In this document: one piece after another, positions 48,326 through 60,344 of the stretch
Numbering within the stretch: position 1 is the first letter of the stretch
How the letters are laid out: each line of letters opens with the position of its first letter
Origin: Trichinella spiralis
Lineage: Eukaryota; Nematoda; Enoplea; Trichinellida; Trichinellidae
Length of the DNA stretch: 64,000 nt
Reading direction: 5' to 3'
NCBI GenBank assembly: GCA_000181795.3
Contig: CM012953.1
Coordinates: 10,690,669 to 10,754,668 of the forward strand
Notes under the pieces: model-generated
Databases searched by the model: none
What the model was told of the DNA's origin: nothing
Seen by the model: only the letters and a program-made list of their open reading frames with translations
Position numbers and translations under genes: made by a program

Positions 48326-50544
48326 ACGCTTCCCCAACACTTACCCAAGAGTCATCATCTACAAGCCATCCCCACCGCACCGCTGCCCCACTGCTGACCA
48401 GTGGTCGACGCTGTCGCGGATCAAAGTGTGTGCGTTTAGCGAAATCAAAAGAAAAATAACACTTATTTAACGCATAATTTTATTCATATTCATATATTCA
48501 TTTCTTTATTTTACCGCATTACTTGTAATACACATAAGAAAGGACTACCGTTGTCCTCGTTGTACCATTGTTCGTTCGTCGTTTGTTCTTCTGCCTATCT
48601 GTATTCTACGCTTTCACAATTATTATCCGCCCCCCCCCCATTTTATTTTCTTTTATTTATTTATGCCTTTATTTACTTATTTATTCCAAAATTTTTTTTC
48701 TTTTGATATCAATTGAAGCCAAACAATTTTGTCTAGTCGTTTTTCATGGTTGTGCTTTGTGTGACAGAATTCTTTATTCCTTTCTTTCATTTACAAAATT
48801 TTTTAAATTATTATCTATGGCACAATATGGCCATGTCAAAAATGCAAATCATCATAAATGATGTGATTTTCAACTGACCGTTGTGTCCAATCATCTTCTG
48901 CACAACATCAGCAGTTGCATTTCATTTCATTCATTATACAACAACAAACCACGCATGCATACAACACAATAGCAATCTTTCAATTAAATAAAACTGAAGA
49001 TTTTAACAGCAACAACAACAGAAATTATTTTAACAAAAAAATATTTTCACATTACACGCGTAATATAATTATTAATTCACAGTAATGCCAAAATATTCTT
49101 TTCTAAATTTTCGACCCCTTTTTAAAATTGCTTTTGCTAATAATGAAGATTATTCGTTATAAACTGTTCTACTATAAAAAAGGCAAAGTTCAATCGCAAA
49201 ATTTACCTCTGCAAACAGCTTCGATCAAACGATATCACATGAGAAGGGTGCATGTTCCAGAACAATACGTATTAAAGTTATGTAAAAAAATTATCACAAC
49301 ATCTCTGCCTTTAATCTCACTTCTGAATGATGAACACGCGTGTGTGCGTGTCTGTAATTTCATACTCTTTGAAGGCATGAATTAATCCCTTACTTGTTCT
49401 ATCGAAAGCACCGCTAAGATGCAGTTTATAGGAAAAATCTATTTTTAACAGAATCTTATCAAGGAATAGGATTTGAAAGAAAAAATTTTTTTAAATATAA
49501 CATGCAAAAGTTATTTACAAAAAAATACAAAAACTCTGTGCTTGCAGTGTGCAAGTGTATCAAGTTGTAGCAGTTGCTCTTGCTCAATTTGCAGTCGAAA
49601 ACAAATAATTTCATAAAGTTCATTATGCAAATAATACATGCAGCAACAAGTTCACTTCCTTTCAGAGTATTATTATTGCAGAAAAAAAGTGAATAAATTT
49701 TGCCGAAGCAATTGTTTATGATTGTATGAAAATTTTGCACTTTGTTCACATATAGCGATTAGTGAACAAATAATTTCAAATTGAACTAACTATTGATTGT
49801 AATTATTATTAATTGAAACAAATAAACGCATCGACAACTGAAAGGCAACATTTGATATTTATTTATTTGTTGGTCTAACTTATAAATTAAATTCATCAAA
49901 CTCGCCATCCTCTTCTATGTCACTGTATTACATTTGATCACTAAAAAGTTAATAAAAACCAAACAACAAGTACGATAAATATTCAGTTTACTGTTGCCAT
50001 TGTTTTACACACTTTGAAATTTGCCACTACTTTCGTTTCAAGATAAAAAAGTTAAATTTTTATTGAACAAAACATATATATATAGAGAGAGAGAGACTTT
50101 ATTAAAATTAAATCATTCTGAACATTGCATTCTGACGTGAAACTTTCGATTACTCATTTGTGGATTTGTTTGCATGCATCCATTTGAACTGCTGCCCATC
50201 AACATTGTTGAAAATAAATAATTAAATCAACTTTCATTTTGCTAGTTGACAATCACACGGATACACATACAAGCATAAAAGCACACGCACATAAAAACAT
50301 ACCAGAATATATTTGAAATTCAACGTTAGAGATTGAACAGAAAACAAAAAATCAAAATCAAAATGCATCTAGCCATACTATTCACCAGTTAAGTGTCGAC
50401 AGCTGTTACGGAAAGATCCGCAGACAACTAATTAAGCACGCGTGCCTTCATACCTCCAATTATCCCATTACTATGATCCATTCATTGTACGTGAAAACAA
50501 CTCTTTTCTAATCAAAAAATATAATTTGAGAAATTACAATCATT
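48326..50544. other. Convergent intergenic region, copy 2
   Basis: Counterpart of 34485-36664. It contains the insertion of about 39 bp (CTTGTTCTATCGAAAGCACC...) at about 49395-49433 that is absent from copy 1. No gene is supported. Confidence 0.6.
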
Positions 50545-52974
50545 TTAATATTTGAAACGGTTGTCCCGGGCATAGCCAAGCTTGTCCAAATTCGGCTGGC
50601 ATGCCGTTTCGATCATTGCATCCGGTCCACACATGAGCACCAGAAGATCGGCGGACGGTTGGGGAAAAATTTCTTTAATAATTTCACTGTTGATGAAACC
50701 AATGCTGTATGCCCATACTAAACAGAATTTTGTCCGCTTATTGGATTTTTAGTAACAAAAGCAAATCTATGAAGATATTAATTACACATAGAGAGATATA
50801 ATTAATTATTATAATAATACTGTGAGATTTGGTTTCGATTTGTTACAAATTTGAAAACAAATTAAATACAACTTATATTAAAATTAATAAAATCCACATG
50901 TCTGCCCCAGTGCTTTTAATTGCAATCAAGAACATCACGCAACGAGGAAAGCGTCACAACAGTGCTTCCATCTGTATCCGGCTACGTGGGACAATTATCA
51001 CCAGAATAATGAACAATAAACGGCCATTTCTGATAGTCAAGAACAATGCAACAGCTTGCAATTATTATCACAATCATCCGCAACCAACCAGTCAATGCGT
51101 TGCGTACACTTTGCTTGATTCACTTAGTTTGACACACTTGCTGCACATTTTCCATGTCCACGCAAAATCTTCACCGTATTTTGGAAATAATTTAAAACTT
51201 TAAAATAATTGTCTTAATTATTAATATTGCCATATTTTTAGTGGAAAGTTTAAATAAAAACAGACTACCCAAGAGGTGAATGTGAATGGTTGACCCTGCT
51301 TGACATACCTTTGCCTTTGCGAGTATCTATCGTGAACCACACACGAAATCTTGTTGGATGCTTCATTTCCAAATTAAGCAACTCTTCAAACAACAGGATA
51401 TCCTGCTCACTCTGCAAAGACAATTGTTCAAACGACCATGACTGAAAAACATTTCTTCAAAATACAGTACTTTGTTTGCGTAAATCAAATGCATTTCAAG
51501 TTTATCGTAAGAATCAGCTAGTGAGGCTTTGATTAATTGGTACATTGGTGTTATACCTGACCCGCCAGCCAGCATAGCCACTTTCTTATATTTCTTTTGC
51601 ACAGGATCGGCTTTCTTGGACGGTTTTATTGCAAAGCAACCTAGTTGAAACAAGAAATAATACTCGTCATATTCATAAATAACAACAGTGCATAATGCAA
51701 CAAAAAAACAAATAAATTCAAAAAATGGAACCTCTTCCATTGTAAGTTAGCAAACCACCAGGTCCACGAATATTGATACTGTCACCGATTTTCAAATTAT
51801 CCAAATACTGCGTCATTTTGCCTCCTTCTGGAAAGAGTGGATGCGTATCTTTGAAGTAAATCTACATTTTTAATATATTATAAAAAGTGAAATTGTTTGC
51901 TTGTTTATTCAAAAATTTGCCTTGATAATAAACGTCACAGAACCACGTTCATTGATATCACTAATTGGTGTATATGGGCGAACAACGAGCTGTCCGTTAA
52001 TTTTCGCACTGAGATGAACATGCTGCCCTGAAAATGAAGACAATACAAAAAAAGAATACTATTTCGAGAAGAAAACTAAACTAAAATAAAATAAAACAGA
52101 AAATTTTGTTGACAAACATGCGAGAAAAGTGAAAGAAATTTTTACCACCAATAAATTAAATATTCATAATTAAAATCTGATAATTTCATTTATTTTTCCT
52201 TGTACTTCACAACTTATTATTCCCATTTATTGTTCGCGTGTTATTCATTTGTGCAGAAAACTGGATAATTTAGAAAAAAGATAATGTAGTGCGAAAAGTG
52301 AAATTCATGTCCAAATAAATTTATACATAGACATAACCCATTTTTATTTGCAATTCACATTTTATTTTCGTCCAACACTGAAAATTGTCAAAGCGTCATC
52401 ACAGTCATCATCAACACTTTCATAGTCACTATATATCTATATATTTCACATAGAACAGTTTAATGCTAAAATGCTCTTCTGGGTGTTGGAAAAAAACAGA
52501 AATTAAAACTGAATTTCAGTTGTTTGAAATTTACAACAAATTAGATGAAAAATAAATTTAACAAGTAAAGCACTTACCGACACCAAGGCCAAGAACTTGA
52601 TCGGCTGAATGCAAGGAAAATCGAAACATACGCGTGTCGTGATTGACTTTCTGAAAATTAATTTATTAAAAAAGAATTAAAACTTTCAGTTATAATAAGA
52701 AAAAAACGTTCAAATTCTCGCAGACCTCTTTAGATGCCAACACTATGCTGTAGTTGACAGTGGGATCTTCCAACAATTTCTTCGGCTTTCGCTTGATGAA
52801 CGCGTAATAATAAACAGCAGCCGACGCCAAGCCAACACCGGCTAACAATGCTGCCGTGGTTATCTGAAATGTGAAACGATTAAATTTCATAAACTGCCAT
52901 GGGAAAGGGGGAAAAAAAATTTTTTTTTTCTTCCCATAATTTTTTTCGCATCTTACCCAGTTGTCGTTGAGCAT
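50545..52974 (-). CDS. CYB5R3: NADH-cytochrome b5 reductase, copy 2
   Basis: Exons 52974-52957, 52863-52726, 52650-52578, 52027-51921, 51861-51732, 51640-51471, 51411-51309, 50717-50545; 303 aa with the same anchor and FAD and NADH sites as copy 1. It differs from copy 1 at two residues noticed by eye: Ser instead of Gly in VNYSIVL (exon 2), and Thr in GGSGITPM, the residue usual for the family, where copy 1 has Ala. One silent change lies in the last exon. The GC donor after 51921 is conserved. This copy therefore carries the more canonical enzyme. Confidence 0.92.
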
Positions 52975-53299
52975 CGCCGTACAGTTGTCTGTCAAAAACT
53001 GCAAATCATTAAAGAAATGGGAAAAGCAAAATAATGAAAACAATCGATATACTGTAACGTGGAAAATAACAAACATGACATAGAACATTGCGAATTGTAC
53101 CGAAAAATCTTTCTTTACTCAATTCAATCGCCAACAAGACTACGAACACTGTCTGTCAGAAAGATGAATCCAATAAGAATAAGAATAAGAATAATAGACT
53201 GTTTTCGTTATCATCTCTTTCGGGTAAAGTGGAAAACCAAGAATGCTAACCGTAAAGCAAATTGTATTACGAAAAAAAAGATTTTAAATTAAAAAAAAA

Positions 53300-56200
53300 T
53301 CAACGAAGCAAATTGCTGCTTTCTCCGGCGTCTTTCTGTTGTCCACTTGTCGCCGCTTCTCCGGCCGCTTTTGCCTTGGCTGCTTCTTCTAACGCACAAG
53401 GGATATTTTATTTCATTTTAAACAAATACGATAACAAAAAAAACATATTTTACCAACTGCAACTCGTCGGCGTTCTGCTGTTTCGAAAACGTCACGCAGC
53501 TGAGCCAATTCTTCAGCCGACATGTTGCTAACCAACGAACTGTACCACTGCGGATCGTGAACTTGAACATCTACAAAACAAGAACAACAACAACAACATC
53601 AGTACTGTAAAATGTGGAATGCTTTGTTGTCGTTGAATTTGTAAACACTAACTGCACATTGTTTCTTTGAAAATCACAATCTCATCAAAGCCGGTATCAT
53701 TTCGATCAACAACTGTAGAAAATTCTTCCAAATCTTCGTCGTAGTCCGTATCGTCGCTGTATTCATCTTCATTTCCACTGTCCTATAAATTGTCGTTGCA
53801 AGGCATCATTGCAATTTCAAATTGAAATTCACATCAACACAAAGCACAGATTGGCATATATAAATATATATATATGTGAAGCACAGTTTTCAAATTTTCC
53901 ACTTACAGATTTGTCTTCCTCTTTTTCGACGAACATGTTCACATCTTCGTGCGCTTCACCTGATTCTTGATCCGAAACCAACGACTCTGCTAAAATATAC
54001 CAATACAACACATTCAACGACACTATTTCGAACAAGAAAACAAAAATAACCCACAAGAGCTGTCATCTTCGGTTTCTTCTTCTTCATCAGAACTCTCTTC
54101 ATTTTGCTTTTTCAATTTGTCTGCAAAGCATATTCATTTGAAGATTAAACAAAATTAATAATAATATGCACTGAAAAATTGAAAAGCAAACAACTCTGAC
54201 GAATAGCACAATTACACACGTTCAAATGATTAACAAAATTCTACACTAACAATAAAATCTGAAATCAAAAAACAGTTTACATGGATCGTATGGTCTTCGA
54301 TATATTTATGTATTATCAAAAAGATCGAATGAATCTTAAAATAAATTATCAAATTCTAAAATATCAGCAAAAATTTTTGTTGTTGTAAGCTGCACTCATT
54401 CCTTATTACACTGCAGCCTCTCTATTTATCGAATACAATGAACAAAAAATCTAAATACAAAAATTTCTTCTGAAATAAATTCTGCTAAATACAATCACCC
54501 GAATGACAAGAAAAGCCTCATTCCCCAGCTCTATTAATAATCTACCATAGTTGAAAAAATGACAAGCAAGTTCATTTCGATATTTTCTGTAACCGAGTGA
54601 GCATGCGATCTGAAAAAAGTTTGCAATGCAAAAAATAAAAAGCTACATTCAAAAGTTATGGATCAGTCATTGAATAAGACAAATTTAACCAATTCAATTA
54701 TATCTTATTTTTAAAAAAAAAGAATTTCTGTTTTTATCCCTTACTGTCATAGAGACGTGAAAGAGCTTTCAAAGTTGTAATACATGACGGCAAGATGCGT
54801 GATCCCAATTCCGCTACTACTGGTGGCCTCTGATTCAACTGGATCAACGAACACAAGCCAATAAGACACATCTTGCGATCGTGTAAGCTGAAAAATTATT
54901 TTAAAAAGTAAACAACAAATAAATAAATAAACGAAAAATGCCACCTGATGAAAATGTTCATATCGCTGAACCAGTTTGCTAGAAAATAATGCAATAATGT
55001 TTCCTTTTGTTCGTTCACGTACAACCGTTGAGTGATTTCAATTGTAAGTTGAGGATTGTGCAGCAGACATGCGAAAAATAACTAAAGTAATGAAATTAAA
55101 CACTGTCTAAGATCGATTGATTGTAAATTAAACAGAAAAAAAAGAAATATGCACATCCAGACAGACGATCAAAAAATCCGATGTACGTTTGCCGACTTCC
55201 AAACGCTTGGCGACCAATTCTATAGCCGGGCAGAGGAAAGTTTCCACCTTGCCTCGAAACTGTAAAATGATAATTTCCATCAGCTTGACCGCCAGATTGT
55301 CACCAACATCAGTTTCATATGTCAAAGCCTATACACAAACAGAGTAACATTGTTATTTAATGAATAATAAAAATATACGCATATATAAAAATAGTAAACA
55401 ACCGTTGAGCAGACGTTATAAAGTGCCATGAGGCGTTGTCCACCATCGTTCAAAAATTCACTGCTTCCAACTGTGACATAATTATAAAAAACAGATATCA
55501 TATCTAGAAAAGAAAAGAAAAAAAAATATTATATACAACGAATTTAACCAAATCGTCGTTTGTGCTAAAACAACAATTACAAACCTGAAAAATAATCGAT
55601 TCCATCACCACTGAAAAGTTCGTACATCAAATGGAACATCATCCACATTCTGGGTGAAATATTCACAGCTGTCAATGAATATGTCAATGATATCACTTCT
55701 TCATAATAATCTAAACATAAGAAAAAACAATATGATTTGAAATATTTTTAATAAAAAGTAAAGAAAAAAAGAAGAATTACCAATCATTTTCTGAGAAATA
55801 ACCATTTCAATGACTATTGTAAGAACTGGCTCCAAATGAATCGATACCTGTTTTATTATTGCATGATAAAAATGATGCATGAAAAAGAAAATTTTTTAAA
55901 TCAAAATCCTTACATCTGGATAATCTTCGGTTGCGTCGATTAAAGCTTCCAAGGTGTTGATAACACCCATAGCAGTCATGCAACGATTGTCGTGGGAATC
56001 GCTTTCATCATCATCTAACGTAGGATGAACCAAGCTGGTAAAAATGTTCACCTGCAATTTAAAATTTAAACCATATAATCAATAACGAAAAGCAAAAACA
56101 ACAAGAAACAATTCTGAATTTAAATTTACTAAATTTTGAGCTATTTCAACTGCAACCGGAACAATTTCCGTAGAGAAATGTTGAACTAAACGATTGAGAA

Positions 56201-57247
56201 CGTTTGATATATCATCGCATTCTGTTTCTTTAAGTAAATTCAGCAAAGCTAAAATTAAAAAAACAAATAAATAAAATGCGCAATTACGAGCAAATGGGGA
56301 AATTTTACCAAGCGCAAGCGGTCTAACGTATGGAATAATGTAAGATAAATCTAAAACAAAATTGAAATCAAACACATATAATAAATAAAGATGTGAAACA
56401 ATGCAGATCAATGCAAACAACAAAAATGTTATGCTTATTCTCACCTTCTTCTTCGTCAAAGCGTAAGATGCTTTGAAAAGCCAATGCTGCGTCCACTTTA
56501 ACAGGCAGCTCTGGATCGTTCAAAATCAACATGATCACTCCGATCATCATCTTCTCGATCAGATCTTTGTCATCGAAATTACAATCCGAATACATGTATA
56601 TCACGTAGGATGCCTGAAAATAGCAAATCGTGGAAAATGGCAAAAAATAAATAAAAATTATTATTATTCAATTGCACACAACAAACCCTGGCGCGCAAAA
56701 ATCCATGCGGATCGGAAAATCGAGGAATCACTTGTGTTTTCAACATTTCGCATACAAATGGCAAATAGGCTTTTTTCTAAATGTTACAATCAAATTTAAT
56801 GTAGAATCGTAGTTCAAATTTCAATTTCAGTGTTACTGTTAATTTCGTCGAAAGCACACCGAAGAAGTTGAAAGCACCATCGACGTGCTGTGGAGCGACA
56901 TCCGGTGTTGAGAGTACATGATTTACCATTTTCACCAGTTCACCAAGATAATTCTTTCTTTTCATTACTGAATGCAAAAAGCGAATTCCCGCCGAAGATG
57001 GTTTCAAAAATTCATCAAATAAATCTTTAAAAAAAATTATACAAAACAAAATTATACAAAACACAAAACAAAAGAAAAAAATGCATACCCAATTTAGAAC
57101 GAATATATTCCTGTGGATCGGTGTGCCAAAGTTCATCATCCTCATTAGAGAAGCACAACAGTGGAAAAATAACTGTCTGTATTATATCCTTGAAAGCAGT
57201 CAATAAAGAATGTTACTTTTCAATTTATTCTGCATCATATTAATAAC

Positions 57248-57288
<41 letters not shown>

Positions 57289-59133
57289 CAACTTACCATG
57301 ACGTGTGCTTTCACAGCTTTCCAACCGTTTGTCTCTCGAACACTAAATTTGAAAATGAGAAAAAGAAAACATGAACAACATTGCACACAAAAATTATCTG
57401 ATTCAAAACTTTACCCTGTTGTCAAATATTCCAATGCCAAATACAACACTTGTGGAGATATGTATTCATTCTGCCTATAGCAATTCAACACTTTCAACAT
57501 GCTCTGTATTGTCTGCATCAGACAGTGCTTGAAAAACACTCTGCGCAAAGCCAAGAAACCAGGATCTGAATTTTTGTCTTCGTGAAAGCTACATTAAAAT
57601 AACAAATTCAATCAACAACAAACAAAACCCAACAGCAATCAATGTAAAACAGAAATAATACCGATCATAGATGCGGCTCAAAATTCTCGCAGACCATTTT
57701 TTGCACTTCCACCACACAAGTTGTGGACGATCTTCTGGATCGACAGCCAGAGATTCCTCAAAAATTATTTTAATTAATTATGCTTTTACAAGAGCAAAAA
57801 AATTCAAATTTCACTAAATTTTCTAAAACAAATTTACAACTGCATCAAAAAAAAATTTATCCCACATGTATTAATTAAACTGACATTTTTCTGTTTATTT
57901 TTATAATTTAAAGATATTGCCTACATGCCATAACTGAAACACTTTAAGCGCTGTACTTGAAATTATAAACAATAGCAATTTTACATTATGAAATAAATAT
58001 TACAAGAAAACTATAACATGGAGAAAAAAATTTTTTTTATACTTATCAATATTCATCTATCAGGAAATTAATCATATGGTGATAAATAGTAAAAAGATAC
58101 AATATAAATATTAAATCAAACCAATCAACTTACCGGTGGCACAGGAATTTCTAACACTCTAATTACGACAATAATCCATTCCAAAAAATGAGATTCTGAC
58201 AGAATATCGGTATGTAAGTGATACTGAAATGTCAAAATATGAACAAGTGAAAATAAGTGGTAGAAATGTTTTAAAACATTGATTACCAACACGAGCGCAT
58301 GATAAATCTTCAAAATCATTTTCTGCAAATGCACAGATTCCTGGCTGCTGTTGTCGATCAAGTGACACATCCTCAAATGAAGCTGAGGCAAAACTTTAAC
58401 CATCACATCAGCTATAGGTTGTCGATTAATGTTTCGTGAATACCTAATGATAAAAAAATCAAAATCACCATTTGATTATTATCATGAAAAATACTGATTT
58501 ACTCGTAATTTTTCACTAATTGATACAGCACTGTCAAAGAGCCAAGCCATTTTTCGGCATCCGATTCGTTGAGAAGTTCCATCAATTTTCCTATAATATC
58601 TGGCCATCTTCCAGGAAAATCTGTCTTCAAAATTGTTCGCACCGATACCGCCAGTTGCGCTCTACAAAATTCCAATAAAAATATTCACAAAAAAATCAGT
58701 AAAAACAGTTGAACAATAATAAACAAAGTAAACTTTACCGTATAACTTCTACAGACTTTACAATCGCTTCAATTATATTCTGGCGAATGATGTGTCGATC
58801 TTGTTCGTGAATGGTGAACATCAGGCCGGTGGTAGAGCCATGCACAACTTCGCTTGGAGACTCATCCCAATAAGTCATTACCATGTTTTTAAAATAAATA
58901 GAAGCCGCTTGACGAACTGGCTGTTCAACATCGTCAGTCAAAAGTATTTGCAACAACAGTGGTGTAAAGCCAACAATTTTCTTGATCTGATCATTGAAAA
59001 GAAAAAATTACTGAACCAAAATTACGTTTTCAATTAAATTTCCACATACCCCTTCTAGATATTCTTCCGCTTGGTGACGTCCTTTCGGATCTAAAGTTGC
59101 CTTCAAAGCCATAATAATTTTGTTCAATTCCAT
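53300..59133 (-). CDS. IPO7: Importin-7/8 nuclear import receptor, copy 2
   Basis: Same 26-exon structure as copy 1, from ATG at 59133 (exon 1 is 59133-59050) to TGA at 53300; all splice sites are preserved. The roughly nine base differences I found in coding exons are all silent (for example CTT for CTC in [10 protein letters not shown] for TCT in LSESHF, TTC for TTT in NFFGVL, ACA for ACG in VLTIV), so both copies encode the same 1043-aa protein as far as I can see. Indels between the copies fall in introns. Confidence 0.94.
57239..57288. repeat. (AAT)n/(ATT)n inverted microsatellite
   Basis: A run of AAT followed directly by a run of ATT, able to fold into a perfect hairpin, in an importin-7 intron. 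Copy 1 has only a shorter ATT-type tract at 43339-43376, so this is a main length difference between the copies. Confidence 0.85.
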
Positions 59134-60344
59134 AATTTAAAATATTCTAAAATTAAATCATCTTAAAACAATTCACCACATGCTAGGTAAGTTTTAAATT
59201 TCAATATTTTCCTTAGTCAAAGTTAAATTTAAAAATAAAGTACAATGAACAATGAAAAAGTAATAATGAACAGTGAAGTGAAACAAAATGAATCACAAAA
59301 AATAAAACTCTGCAAAAAAGCAAAACTAAACCATATGTAATAAAGATTTGTGCTACATTTTTTTCTTTCTCTTCGTACACTTGAAAAAAAATTTTCAATA
59401 TACAACGTCATGTAAAGGAAGTACCGTTAAAATAAATAAATGGGCAACAGAAGGAGTATAAAAAAATAAAAAACTGCCAGTCAACAACCGTTTAACATAT
59501 TATACTTTGAAAAAAATGTAACAAAAAAAAGAATAACCGTAAATTAGAACCAATCTCAAACGTGTCACTATCGCACCTGATGTAACTAACGCAAAAATTA
59601 ATGTCGTAGCAAAACTAAATCACTAACTAATAGACGCGTATTTTGATTTGCAGGAATAAATAGCAATAATGATAGAAAATTCAACAAAAGTATTCTTTTC
59701 GTTTATACTCAATAATGAATATTTTTTTATTTAATAAAAGTAGCATATTATAAATATTCATATCGTATAAATGCTTAGTGCTCTTATAACTTTTTAAATA
59801 TGCCTGCATTTGATAAATGTCATTCTTAAAAAATCAAAAGTAAAAATTAAAAAATGTTCCACAGAAACTACTAACAACTAAATAAAACAATAACAAAACT
59901 TAAAACTTTTCACAGTATGATAGTATATTTGAAGGATAACTGAATAAAAGTTATATACATTCCAATCATACATTACCTGCAGAGGCACCAACTGTCGTAA
60001 CACGCAAGGTAACTCAGTTGTTTTATACAGTAAGAATTAGATACAGTATCGCAACATTATTGGAATATTTCATTGCCAAATTTGTGTGCGCCACACTTGA
60101 AATAAATAAACAGAAAATAAATTCAAATTAATTAATATTTTTTTTCATAACATACCCTTTTCTATCGATGATTCAGCTTTGCTCAACATTAAAATTTGTA
60201 TACGAATTGTACCTGAATTTCAATTTATATAGCGGGAATGAAGCTAGACAGAACATTTTATTGTCAAAATTTTTATTTTTGCAGTTTATCATGTTATATG
60301 CTTTTTAACTGAAATCTGTTTTAGATTTTATTAATTTGGTTCAT
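59134..60344. other. Divergent promoter region, copy 2
   Basis: About 1.2 kb between importin-7 and the 589-aa gene. It is highly similar to 45210-46421; both genes' 5' flanks should be here. No other feature is seen. Confidence 0.6.
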
